This document shows, piece by piece, positions 11,601 through 22,600 of a stretch of DNA of 64,000 nt. Below the pieces are notes generated by a model, which saw only the letters and a program-made list of their open reading frames with translations, did not search any database and had not been told where the DNA came from. The stretch is taken from NCBI GenBank assembly GCA_977006965.1, contig OZ345360.1:806001-870000 (forward strand), in the 5' to 3' direction. Position 1 is the first letter of the stretch; every line of letters begins with the position of its first letter. This DNA comes from Phymatolithon calcareum (lineage: Eukaryota; Rhodophyta; Florideophyceae; Hapalidiales). The position numbers were made by a program, and so were the translations under genes.

Positions 11601-13515
11601 GTTTTTTTTTGAGCAAAGTTTATTTAAAAGCCCCACAGACTTCCGAACATATGGGCAAGGCTTCCTCAGTTGCTACCTACCTTTGCGTAGCTTACGAAAA
11701 CGCACCGCCAGAGGGGCGGGCGGAAAAACTTAGGATCTCAGATATCTCATCTAAATTGCAGAACTCCTGTATTGTTCGCTGTAGACGACCCACGGTAGCG
11801 AGGCGTCATTGTATGTTCTTTGTGCCACATTTTGCAGCTCGGTGATCAGTGCACCGAGCTCGTTTGACAGCTGATCCGATAGCATGTCGTAACCGCGCAT
11901 GGCACGTGGCGCGGTACTCGCGTAAGTCCCTATTGATTAAGGGCGTTGACATCATCTCTATAGACGCTCTGCCGGCAGCGGCATGCCGCTGGTATTTTAG
12001 GTATTCTCTGGAAACCGACTTCTTGCTCGGTGTTGCATGTCTTCTCCACTTCCGCCGCCGTGCTCGCTCCTCGGCTGTTTGCTCCACGCAACGTATCTTG
12101 CTTGTCGTACATGTGCTTCAAAGCAGTACTGTGTTATGATGTCACGAATTGAACTGCCCAGCAAAAAAATCATGACCCTTCAAATGTTTATATGCTTTGG
12201 CCTAAACAGCGTGCAGTGTGAATTTTCTGATCGCGATCGGAGCAAACAACTATGTCCTAGCACGTTAGATTTTTAGTCCTTAGTAGACATGTGTCGCGCA
12301 AATTATCGCGATCTAGATAGCGACGCGGTCCAAGTCTTCGTCGAGCTTGAAGTTCCCGTGTGTTTTAAACCTCCGATGATAGTAATCGAAAAACAAGGTA
12401 ACGAACTGTAGCAGTTGCCAATGTTCGTGAAGGTCCTATCCACTTCAATTTTCAATGTTCCTCGGGTATGTTGCTATCAGCTGCGCACAAACAGGACTCC
12501 GAAAAGTGCAAAATTTTGACCTGGACCACGAGATTTCAACGCGATGGTGCGCCATGTCCCGATTTTCAGTGAAGTCATTCTCATGATTATATCGGCATCG
12601 AGCAAAGCTGGCCGTGCTATCAATTACAGTCTACCCCATGCTTCCTCTACTCTCCTGACACTTTTGTCGCAACTGACCACAACACTCACTCCACACACAA
12701 AATTAATACGGAACGTGTCAAGATTCGCCCCCACTAGCCAACTGTCTAAGCAGTTTAGGTCATACGTTCGACAGCATATCCCTGTCAACGCTATCTTGCA
12801 CAGCATGCTCAGTGATTCACGCACTTCCTGGCGTCATCTACAACTCGCTGTGCCTCGTCACCCCCGCGCGAATGCAAGGGAAAAGGGAGTGGTGATGGCT
12901 CTAAAGGCATTCTTGACGCACAGGGAGCGTCTACTGCAATCCGGCCTTACTTTATGCGCCATCAAATCCAGCGCACTAGCAAACGCGATATCCTTCCCAG
13001 TAATCTGCAATAAAGCACCGGGCAATCATGATGGGACGCTCTCAGCAGCGATACTGCCTGCATCGACATGCAGCGCTTAAGTCTTGAATTTCGGCTGATG
13101 ATTGTTGACAGGGCAAGATATCTTGCTCGTCTGTCGTTCAGTACCAATTATCTCGCGAGGAAAGTGACGAGAGGTATTCCTCAGTGGAAAATAATAGTCA
13201 GAAAACGTTTCGCAGCAATGAGCATCAACTACGTGAAAAATTTTCCTATTTTGAAAAATTCTCGTAACTTTGAAGGTAGCTTTTTCTTCAGAGCTAAAGT
13301 CAAATCAGATATGTGCCGCGTGACGAATTGAACAACACTAATGTCAAAATCGAGTGGGCATTGGCAGGTGTTTCCTCGTTCTACCTGTGAGACAGCAAAA
13401 ACCAGAGAATGGGAATGTGAGAAAAAAGACGATTCTATTCTTGCGGTGGACTCTGATGAGAGTTGATAGGTTTTAGACAGCTCAAATGTACAATTGTGTG
13501 TGGACCTCACCACAT
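8678..13515. other. Long region without recognisable genes
   Basis: The frames here (longest 178 codons at 12544-13080 plus, 146 at 9262-9702 plus) show no domain, no convincing composition and no partner exons. At 50 percent GC, frames of this length are expected by chance in 64 kb. There is a small perfect palindrome at 13113-13126. The region is probably degraded repeat sequence; a lineage-specific gene is possible. Confidence 0.4.
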
Positions 13516-14135
13516 CATTGATTCACAAGAACAGCACAGAAATTTCGAAGAAAACAGGCACTTGAGCTTCCCAAGGGCACAACACGACAGGCAATATTGA
13601 ACGCGACAAACGATATGCTTCACAAAGCTCTTCTCTGTACCTCTACAGAGGAATTTGCACGCACCCTAGACGCTACGACAAGCGTAAACGCAAGAACGCT
13701 GAAGAACGCAAAAGAAGAACGGGAAGCATGTCTCCCTTCGAAAGCCACAGGACGGGTGGGCCGGCGCCCTCCTCAGCCCATCAAGAACGAACTACCACCA
13801 TTCCTCACGCTCAAAAAAGCGAAGCATAGGCTTCTTTGCACGCACTGGTTATTTCACCGCTTCCCATATCCTTGGCAAGAACAAGCAAGAAACGAAGATT
13901 CCGAACTCGATTAAGCTCTCACAGTTATCTCAAACTTAATGCCAAAGCAACGACTTTCCGATATTCAAAAGAGATGCTGGAAATGGCAGTTGATGCCGTC
14001 CAAAGAAAATGTCCGAAATCAAAATGAAAACGTAAGCGAAGGATTGTAGCGCGACGAAAAGTCTCTCAGGTGCAATGATAATTGACTAAGGGAGCTTCAA
14101 TAAAACAGAAATCCATCCATCCATTGATTCACAAG
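13516..14135 (+). mobile_element. Short retro-insertion with 14-bp target-site duplication
   Basis: The word CATTGATTCACAAG stands at 13516-13529 and again at 14122-14135, enclosing about 592 bp. The right end of the insert has AATAAAACAG followed by a short ATCC repeat tail (ATCCATCCATCC) directly before the second copy. A target duplication of this length plus a polyadenylation-like signal and simple-sequence tail is the pattern of a 5'-truncated non-LTR retrotransposon or a SINE-like insertion on the plus strand. The insert carries an open frame of about 105 codons, rich in Lys, Arg and Thr, that I do not recognise; it may be the tail of an element protein. Confidence 0.6.
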
Positions 14136-14596
14136 TATACAGACTTGGCAAAAGTATAATTACAGTTGTAATTTAGGGTCAAAATGCCTATACAAGCCAG
14201 AACATCTCGACTAACAGAACAATAAACAATAGCAAGAGAGAGAAAACCTTAACGTACAATCAGTTTTCTATCAACGTCAAATATCGTCTTTTATGGAAAA
14301 CTGAGTGTGCATAGAGGTCGTCTCTCTCTCTTGCAAGTCAGATTCTGGTATTTTCTCGATGCCATGTGTTAAGGAAAGACAGTTCTTTGTGTTCAGTAAC
14401 GCTTACATTCTTAGCGCCCATACATGGAAACTCGACGAAGGTTTGCTAGGAAACATACGTAATTGTCCAACGTCAGAATTAAGAATGGAAGCGTTACTGG
14501 ACACAAAGAACTGTCTTTCCTCAACACATGGCATCGAGAAAAGACCAGATTCTGACTTGTAAAACAGAGAGAACCTCAGCCACGCTTGGTACCAAT

Positions 14597-15955
14597 ATTA
14601 TTTTTATTGTTTTTATTGCAATATATTGCAATAAAACCTTAATTGCCCTGAGAGGTACTTATTGCAATAATTATTGCAAAAAGTAATGGCATTTGATCGA
14701 AAATCAAGGTACACCCTTGCCCTCCTCGACGCTGAGAAGATCGTCGTACAGTGCTGCGGTACAGGATCTTTAAGGGAAATTTACGGAAAAGGGTTATATA
14801 AGCTCCCCACACAGTTTACGTATTGCCACCCGAATCTGCGGCATTCGATTGCTGTCAGGAATTCTGCTCTGTTATCGATGCCTCTCGAAAAGTAAGCTCA
14901 TCCTAGAGGTGAACAAGATGGTTTTCAGTGACGATAGACTCCAAGCAGCGATAGACTCGGTGCATGCAACGAATAAGGACTGCAGAAAACTGAAGAACCG
15001 AGCAATACTACGCAACCTTACTAAATTGGCTCCAGTTATGCATAATGAGACGCGTTGGTCCGGAAAGTATCATATGCTCAAGCGCTTCAACCGCATACGC
15101 GATCAGTTAATTGACGCGGCAAAGCCGGAAGGAGCAACGATAGCTATGGACGAGAGCGAGCAGTTCCGCAACAGATCTACGCTGTACGCAAGTCAGTTTA
15201 AGAAAATCAACCAGGTAACTCTGGAACTACAGAAGCGCGGTGGTTCGTTGTCGGACTGTCGCATAGCTATTGATGAATTGATTTCAGCAGTCGAGCAGTG
15301 CAAGTACGATGTCAACTCACCATTATACCGATGTCAGCTTGGAAAACACTACATTGCATCACGTGTATCAATTGTGTGCGACCCAGCATTCGAGTCGGGA
15401 GTTGTTAAGATTCAGCGCGGTGAGTCTGATACTATGACAAATGAAGAGAAAGATGCATGCAAGAAGCTCAGACTGGAACACGATGACGGTATAACAAGCT
15501 CTATCGCTGGATCGGGTGGAAGCCAGCTGTCAATGGCGGAAAGAATTGCCGTAAAAAAAGCACAAGCGTGTCGAGGTCCATCAGACTTATATAAATTGCG
15601 ACTTTATTCTTGGATCAACGGCCGAGGTGGAGAGGCTTTGGTCGGTGGCCAAGAACGTTTTGACAGACAATCGCAAGGGGATGACACCGTTCTTACTAGA
15701 AGCCCTGCTGTTTCTTAAAGAGAACAAAGTTTACTGAGAACAGCAGTCGGTCTCCGTGGCTATGATCACTGCCCGGAGCGCAAGAGTGATCCAACGCCTG
15801 AGTGAAGACATGGCGCAGGAAGACCTGAATTAGATTCTGTTATTGCAATTGATATTGGAAGAATGGTCAGATATTGCAATTCCTATTGCCTTCAACCTTG
15901 CATTATTGGTATTGGTATTGCAATTGCTATTGCATCATGTGCCCGAATAAATAAC
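14597..15955. repeat. Subterminal TATTGCAAT words
   Basis: Clusters of ATTGCAAT and near variants lie at about 14610-14675 and 15838-15940, just inside both ends of the hAT element and in both orientations, since the core is nearly palindromic. hAT transposases are known to bind short repeated subterminal motifs; these clusters are in the right place for that role. Confidence 0.6.
14918..15839 (+). pseudogene. hAT transposase C-terminal part, broken
   Basis: The frame from ATG 14918 to 15718 encodes a DNA-transposase fragment of the hAT superfamily. Near 15595 the similarity shifts into another plus frame, where the dimerisation signature appears (STAEVERLWSVAKN, the hAT S..VER.FS block). 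That second frame meets a TGA at 15735 but stays open beyond it to 15839, so a nonsense change is likely as well. The N-terminal zinc finger and most of the catalytic core are absent. The element is therefore non-autonomous. The frameshift and stop are seen directly; the family call rests on the dimerisation motif plus the 8-bp target duplication. Confidence 0.75.
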
Positions 15956-16000
15956 AATAATATTGGTACTATCCCTGACCTCAGCGCACTCTCAGTTTTC

Positions 16001-17940
16001 TATCAATGCCAAATATCGCCTTTTAGACGCCGAGATTTTTGAAATGACAAGGGCTGTGCTCCGGACTCCAGCTTGGGAGAAAAGTATCATCTTAGGATAG
16101 TTTGTTAGGACATGGACTCCGCCCGGTCAGGGCTGGCACAATGTTCAACGAAGCGGGAATAGAAGCAAGATGACTTTTGAAAAATTAGCGGGCATGAAAA
16201 TAGTTTCCCGGTCGGGCATCCCTTTGGAAGCCGACTACTGTAAGGCAGTGAACCGGTTCACTACAGCATGGTATGGACTTAGCAAGCACTTTGTGCAGCT
16301 TTCAGCAGCTATAAGCGCGGACAGAAAACTAATAATTCTGCAGGGGCCGTAAGGATGCGGGGCTGATCGAGAGCTGAACGGCGTCTGAAATCTCGGCTGA
16401 AAACAGAACCACTCCCAACACATGATGAACAAGAGGTGAGGTACCTCCGTAGCGGTTCTCCTCAATCCAGCTCTACTATGACTTACTGCGGTAATCCCCT
16501 CAGCGAAGAGCGTCGCGTAACGAAAGCCGGAGTAAGTTGCGGCTTGGAAAAGACTAGTTCTCGAATCAATATTACGGATTCCTAGTGAAAGTAAAGCAGA
16601 TGCCTTTCACCACAAGAACTTCGGAATCTTTCTTAATATTTCGAGGAAGGCTGCCAGGACGTACATCACGAAGCGAGCCCCATCATTTGGCCTCAGACCG
16701 CGAATAACAGGTGTCTGTAGCGCCAGGCTCCAAAAGAACCCGACGGCACATGGGAGAGAAAAGCCCAAGAGAGGAGAGAGAAGAAAAGAGCGGGAGAGAC
16801 TAGACAGAAAGAGGAGGAAAGAAAGACAAGCAAACAAAACCCCCAGAAAAAACAGACAGAATAAGCGTGTAGATCGGCATCGGAGCACTCCATGGGCTTT
16901 GCGGGAACACAAGCGGGTGTGGTGATCAGGCACGAGCGCGAGGCTACGCCGTACTGGGCTTCGGAAGCTCAACGAGCGCAACACAATCGTCCAGGTGATG
17001 AAGATAAGCGCGATAGCCTTCCGGGAGCTCTAGCGGTCGTGTGGAACGAGCACGAGCGCGAGTCATCGGGATTGGGGAGAGATGAGCTTGGTGATAGCCG
17101 AACGGACGACACTGCGCCTCTTACGACAAGACGAACAAAAGAAGAGAAGAAGGAAAATGTAATCACTGGGAGTGTGAAGATAAGGTTGGGTTTATCATGA
17201 AAAGGGGTGATCTCTCCCCGATGAGATAATGAGATGCTCCAGTCTAAGATGCGATTAGGATCGTCGCTTAAGTAGAGCAGGGGCGAGAAATGCACACCCT
17301 GTAAAAAGAGGGGGAGCACTAACAGACACTAGACTAATACTCGTAACTGGTCGTTATGTTATCCCTGAGAGTGTAAGTGTCCCCAATAACACTCGTGCAG
17401 CATTGCGTGTCTACAAAAAGACGGACAGGGACGGCGTCGTCTTCAGGCGGCGACCATGGCTTGGCCGTCAACCTTGGTACAGACGCACGAAAAAGGGAAA
17501 AAGGGGTGCGCAATGACCACCATGCTGGATTGCAGAGTGAACCGATGCGGTCAAGGGTGGGAAGAACTCCGACTCCGCGTGGTCGAAGGGCCGTACAGGC
17601 CACGTTGAGCGTGCTGCGAGCCGAGCATTCGAGCCAATATCCAAAGAACTCCCCACCTTACTTTACTCAGAGGAAGGAACTAACTAGCTTACATACTACA
17701 ACCTACGCAAAAGACAGCGACGCAGCGCATAGACACATGAGAGACACGTGCCCGTATGGCCCAACAGATCACCTATCACGAGCAGCATGACTATCGAGAT
17801 CCAAGTTGTGCGGCGTACAGTCGCGAGAGGAAAAAGCACCGCCTTGGGACAGCGACATAACAGCGGGCGCGAGAGTGTCCTCTGGAAGGGCAGCAGTGTC
17901 TTCGTGCTCTTCAGTTTTGCTCTCTGCAAACTCGGTGACA
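16001..17940. other. Region without recognisable genes, with a polypurine tract
   Basis: About 16750-16860 is almost all A and G on the plus strand. A word GAGCACGAGCGCGAG-like is repeated near 16928 and 17047. Frames on both strands of up to about 137 codons give no domain. It may be remnants of a retroelement, but no LTR pair, reverse transcriptase or integrase motif was found. Confidence 0.35.
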
Positions 17941-17941
17941 G

Positions 17942-18139
17942 CGCATTCATGATAACACGTTCCGCCTTGAGGATGCGACTTACAATACATGCATGGTTCT
18001 CGAGAGCACAGATGATGTTCGAAGAGTCCAAAAATCCGGACTTGAGGGCGCTCTGATACTCCTCCATAGTGGCGTTGTATCCGACGGCGACGTACACCTC
18101 AGCCACCTGCTCGCGAGTGATGCAAAGGGATATTAGGGG
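17942..18139 (-). pseudogene. Relic of a Cpn60/GroEL C-terminal region
   Basis: The minus-strand translation contains GYNATMEEYQ, LKSGFLD and ALENHACIVSRIL, followed by a KAE.VIM stretch. This lines up in order with the C-terminus of the plastid-type Cpn60 encoded at 25955-27694 ([37 protein letters not shown]), with one missing residue and about 45 percent identity over some 48 residues. The matching ALEN and LKSG words favour descent from the plastid-type gene. Nothing else of the roughly 540-residue protein is found around it. It is therefore a fragment, probably a dead duplicate. Confidence 0.6.
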
Positions 18140-18888
18140 CATTGGGCACTGTGTTCGCGCTGATGTGCTCACCCTCAGCTCCCATAGACCGTACAGCTGC
18201 AGAAAATGCACGAGAACGGCTCCTCAGAAAGGAAAATAATGCCGCACTCTGTGGTTTCGTTGCTAGCGCCGAGAGAATTCCCTACTCTTAGGCCCAGCAA
18301 CTGTCATAAAAATAATAAGATGGCACGGGATCGTAAGGTGGAAGCATCATTTACAAATCATCTACGGATGCTCGATCTTCCTTATTACACTTTCGAGTTT
18401 CGCTACTACTCATGTCAACTATTCACCAGGGTTTGTGCTGTGCCTCAGAAGAGGACGAACATTGATCAAGCGTGAATTAACTTCCAGTTGGTTGAGAGTA
18501 TATGGCCGCGAGCGACACTTTATGGAGAGGTAGGGACAGGAGTTTCACGATTCATGGCTAGCTGGTCAAACCCTTGGTGGCAATTCATTCGTTAACATGA
18601 TCAACGACACGATGTTCATGAGCTATCATATGATAGCACAGAGTGCACTCTGCAGCCGGCCATTTCTGTAGCACGATATTCAGGATATGACCAATTAGCA
18701 AGAAAAATGTGTCAATCAGTTATCCAATCATATGGTCATATGGAAAGAAGTTTTCTGTTTTTGGAGAAAATATTTTGGGAAACAATATCTCCTGTACTGT
18801 ATTCCTAATTTCGGAAAAGATCCTTGGACCATGTGTAAAAGCGTTTATTAGTTTTCATGACCCGTGGCGCTAACGACTGTAAAGGCGG

Positions 18889-18954
18889 CGCTGTAACTTG
18901 AGTGATAGTAGCCATTTTAATGGCTCAAAAATTGCTATCATTCAAGTTACAGCG
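18889..18954. repeat. Hairpin with 20-bp arms
   Basis: 18889-18908 (CGCTGTAACTTGAGTGATAG) pairs with 18935-18954 with one mismatch. The 26-base loop itself contains a near-palindrome, AGCCATT..AATGGCT. Confidence 0.8.
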
Positions 18955-19010
18955 ATCAAGAACTAACATCGATAATGAAACTGATGATCATCTATTCAAA
19001 ATCAATGTTT

Positions 19011-19060
19011 CTATTTCAGAGAGTGTACTTTACAATTGAAAAGTACACTCTCTGAAATAG
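19011..19060. repeat. Perfect hairpin with 20-bp arms
   Basis: 19011-19030 (CTATTTCAGAGAGTGTACTT) is the exact reverse complement of 19041-19060, with a 10-base loop. Looser pairing extends outward through TGATGATCA-type words on both sides. Confidence 0.85.
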
Positions 19061-19622
19061 AATATTCTTGATGATCAATAGAACGGGATGACATCAATAG
19101 TCCGATGCGGAATATTGCTAATGACTATCAATAGCACGCAGATTGACGTGTTCGCGAACATTCATAGAATCTGTGGCATATGAAAATATCAGCAAGGAAA
19201 GGATTCGAAGATCTTCGACAGCCAATCGGATGATATCGTTAAGATAAGAGCGGCGGCTTGAGCGGCTGCGCATGTATGACGTGGCCAGCTCAAAAGTGGT
19301 TGATATGAGCCACAAACGGCTGATCTGAATGCTGGTGAAATGCTCACCACCTATTTGCAATTGCTTACCTCTCATTCGCAATCGCTTGATCTCAGTGCAA
19401 TGAATTGACGGCTGTCCGCGAGGTGCACATTTCAAACCCATCGCCCGCCCCGATTCGTCTCGTCATTTCCAGGATCCGAGGAAAGACGAAAACCCGTGTC
19501 CGTTCATTTAGTTCTTGGACCGTGTCCCGGTGCATCAGTCAATGTCATCGCCCGCGCCATAAACACCTGCCCCGGAAGCCCTCTGACTATTAGCCTCTGC
19601 CGCTTCAACCAGCCTCTCCAAG

Positions 19623-22600
19623 ATGCTGGTAGCTACCACAAGAAAGATGGCGAAGAAGGCCCCTTCAGCCAAATTCGTTTTTCATCCCGCTTTGTCTTCG
19701 CTTTCGAAGTTTCCTGTCGCAATCAGGATCAAGTTAGAGTCTTGGATTATCAATCTCTCCACCGATGATGAATCTAAGTGTCTACAAACGCTCAAAGAGC
19801 TCCAGGTTGAACTCCGCAACGTCCAAGCAGAAGGATATTCATGCTCGGAAATGGTTGACGCACTTGAATTGGTCTACGTTTCATTGCTCGGTCACCATGT
19901 CGATCTAGTTCGAGACGCGGCTGTCGTTGACCTCAACGTGCTTTATGACGGGCACAATTTGCAGGCTAGTGAACCGCTTCCAGTCTCCATCGCGCAAGCA
20001 GGCAAATCGGCACTTGTTTCCATCCATATGTCTCGCAGTCATGATCAACTTGACACGAGCCTCCTCGATCGTGTTGTGCTTCGCATCTTCGGACCCGATC
20101 CCAACAAAGTTAATTATGCTTCCTCGTGGAAGGAATATCCTCTGACCGTGTCGAAGAATAGTGTCATCCGCTGTGAGCTTCCTCCTTTTCCCGTTCCTGG
20201 ATTTTACGACTGGCTTGTTGCTGAACCGGGCGCCACTACTCCGGCTCATATGGAACATTTTCCTATTGAGTCGATTCGCAAGCTTCGTGGTCGCTTTATC
20301 GTTCAGCCCGAGAGAGCGAATCAAAACGTTATCCTGGAAATGCCTGTCGATGAGGTCGGTGCAGTTTGGGATGAGACAACTGGTCAACTCCGCACCCGGG
20401 GTAGCTTCGAGGCTGTGCATCGCAACTTGGCCGAAATTAAAACTGAAGGCGTGACCGCAGTGTACCTCATGGGAGCGTTGTCGAGACCGCGGGATGATCC
20501 GGACAGTTCGCCTTTTGCTGTCGTCGACAGGCAGTGCCCAGCAACCGTTCTGGGTGGCAAGATCCAATTCAAGAGTCTTGTTGATGAGATTCGCCGTCTT
20601 GGAATGACCCCTATTGTCGATGCCGTAGATAGAGTTTCTCGCAACCGCATGCATCGTAAGTACAAGCAACTTACTCTTGAAACGGTGAATAACAAGGGTA
20701 TCCCGGTCCAACAACCAGGAACGGACGGGAGGCAGAATCAATGGGAAGACACGGCTCTGCTGAACTATCGAAATGTTGAGACATGGAAGATGTTTCTGTC
20801 CGAAATTCATACGATGGCGATCAAGTATGGCATTCGAGGTATTCGGTTGGACAATGGACAGTCTTTTCCACCCATCATGACACCAGACATGGACGAGCTC
20901 TTGCGCCGAGACACCGACTGGCAGCCCCATTACTCACTCACAGATATCTTTTATGGTACTGTTGTAAAAGCGAGTGAAGAATACGGGTACTGGAGTTCCG
21001 ATGCTTGTGTCGAACGAAATTATCCAAATCCTTTCATTGTCAAGATGTGCAAGGACTTGTGGAGTGTGTACCCCGATTTTCTCATTATCGCAGAGTCCCA
21101 TTTTCACAGGGAAAATTCGCTTCTTGTGTCTGGAGCCATAGCGCATTCCGTTCGCATTCCGCAAATTCTTGCATCAATTTCTGGCAATTCGTTGCGTAGA
21201 GATGGTACTGTCGTCAAGCTACCAGAGAACAAGAGATCTACCGCTCGAACTCTCTCCCGTTTGTATCGGAACGACCATGTTTGGCTTCCCAAAAATCCGA
21301 TCATGGTAAACTGTACTTGCACCCATGCATCCCCGTATCCGGGAGTTTTGTACGGACGTCGAGCCTGGTTGGCAGTGGACATGCTTGTCCTTCTACCAGA
21401 TATTCCGATGATTCTGTACGGGGAAGAGCGGGGTCGAGCGTATCGCATGAACATGACAACTGTGTCAAGTCAAGAGCAAGTGTCTGATTACGACGTTCTC
21501 TTCGATGCTATTTTGCCGAAATCACCCACGAAGAAATCAGGACATACTAGTCCCGCTGATATTGGATTATCCGCTCTGAACCTTGGATCTTCAGCAAGGG
21601 GTGGCTTAGCCGCTCTACGAGGAAGGGGATTGGAAAGACGCCCGCCCCTCACCCCTCCAGCTCCAGGAGTGGGAGCCGGGGTCAAGCCGCGTTTGCGACG
21701 CAGGGGGTCATTGGCAGATTTGCGACGCGTTCCGTCGAACTCCAGTATGGTTCGCTCTCGTTCTCGAGACGACATGAAGGGGATATCTGTCCGAAGTATT
21801 CCCAAAGAACAGCTTTTTAACTTGACGGATCGCGAGCATCGGACTAGAGAAGAGATTGGACCGAGCTCCGGGTTTGACCTTGCACAAATCAACAGACATT
21901 ACGTGCACCGAAAATTGCTGCGACAGGAGTTCGAAGCTTTGCGGAAGGGAGCAATGTGCGTCTTAACTGTGGACCCACAGCTAAAAGAGCAAGTCTTTGC
22001 CTTTTCCCGTTACACTGAGAATGAGATTATTGTGATCGCGGCAAACTTCAGAGACTCTCGTGATGGCGAGAGGTATTCCGGTGGATGCGACGTGGACCTA
22101 GACTTACGTCCCTTGTGGGATAATCTTCCGGATTGTTACACGCGAGAAGAATCTGCAATCATGTACTACAAGGTCGTAGACACGCTTACGAATGCAGATA
22201 ATTCAGATGTGTCGACCTTGGAAGAACTGGTGTTCCGAAAGTTCCATTTCCACATCAATCCCCTCGGAATTGCAATTCTTTCCTTTAAAAAAGTGAAGGC
22301 AACTCCGGACATCGAGGCCGCACATTTCAAAGACTGTCTCCATCGGCTGGAAGCCGAGGGATCCTCTGGTATGAAAGATCCAAGAGAGAATCACTTGGTT
22401 GCAAGAATTTCCCGCGGGGCGGCATCTTCAATCTCCGACTTTGCAAGTGCGGTCAATACGCTAAGAGTTGGACTGAGAAATGATGGCTGTGCTGAGCATA
22501 CTGTGAAATATATTCTTCAGTTGGCCATTCAAAGAGCAAGTCAACTTCTCTTCTTAGTTGCCTATGAAGGATTCCCGGCGCCTCGTGACTTTGATCCTCC

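Larger units (their letters stand above)
14581..15977 (+). mobile_element. hAT-family DNA transposon, complete ends
   Basis: The element is 1,397 bp. It is bounded by an exact 8-bp duplication, ACCTCAGC, at 14573-14580 and 15978-15985, the hAT hallmark. The termini are imperfect inverted repeats of about 22 bp: the left begins CACGCTTGGTACCAATATT and the right, read inward, begins CAGGGATAGTACCAATATT. Both subterminal regions are crowded with TATTGCAAT words, as expected for transposase-binding subterminal repeats. The interior encodes a decayed transposase. It sits inside the right arm of a foldback repeat, which dates it as the younger insertion. Confidence 0.85.
14296..16000. repeat. Long foldback (inverted repeat) split by a hAT element
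   Basis: The left arm 14296-14404 is the reverse complement, at roughly 85-90 percent, of 14489-14580, with a spacer of about 84 bp. The pairing continues on the far side of the hAT element at 15986-16000 (GCACTCTCAGTTTTC against the left arm's GAAAACTGAGTGTGC). So the right arm was intact before the hAT element inserted. A related 33-base word, CAGTTTTCTATCAA..., also occurs in direct orientation at about 14262 and 15990. It could be a foldback transposon or MITE, or a transcribed hairpin. Confidence 0.7.
18212..19622. other. Upstream region of the glucan synthase, with hairpins
   Basis: No gene is recognised. The stretch is AT-rich to about 19100 and carries two strong hairpins (separate entries). 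The last 200 bases before the ATG at 19623 are C-rich and probably form the promoter and 5' leader of the synthase gene. Confidence 0.4.

Noticed and set aside
12544-13080. 178-codon open frame on the plus strand
   Set aside because: It has no domain, no conserved-looking blocks and an unremarkable composition. Frames of this length are expected about once by chance in 64 kb at this GC content.
16740-17700. Possible LTR retroelement around the polypurine tract
   Set aside because: No pair of long terminal repeats, primer-binding site, reverse transcriptase or integrase motif was found.
17769-17990. Zinc-knuckle-like CKSHPQGGTCYHEC on the minus strand
   Set aside because: It overlaps the Cpn60 relic in another frame, lacks the C-x2-C-x4-H-x4-C spacing and has no retroelement genes around it.
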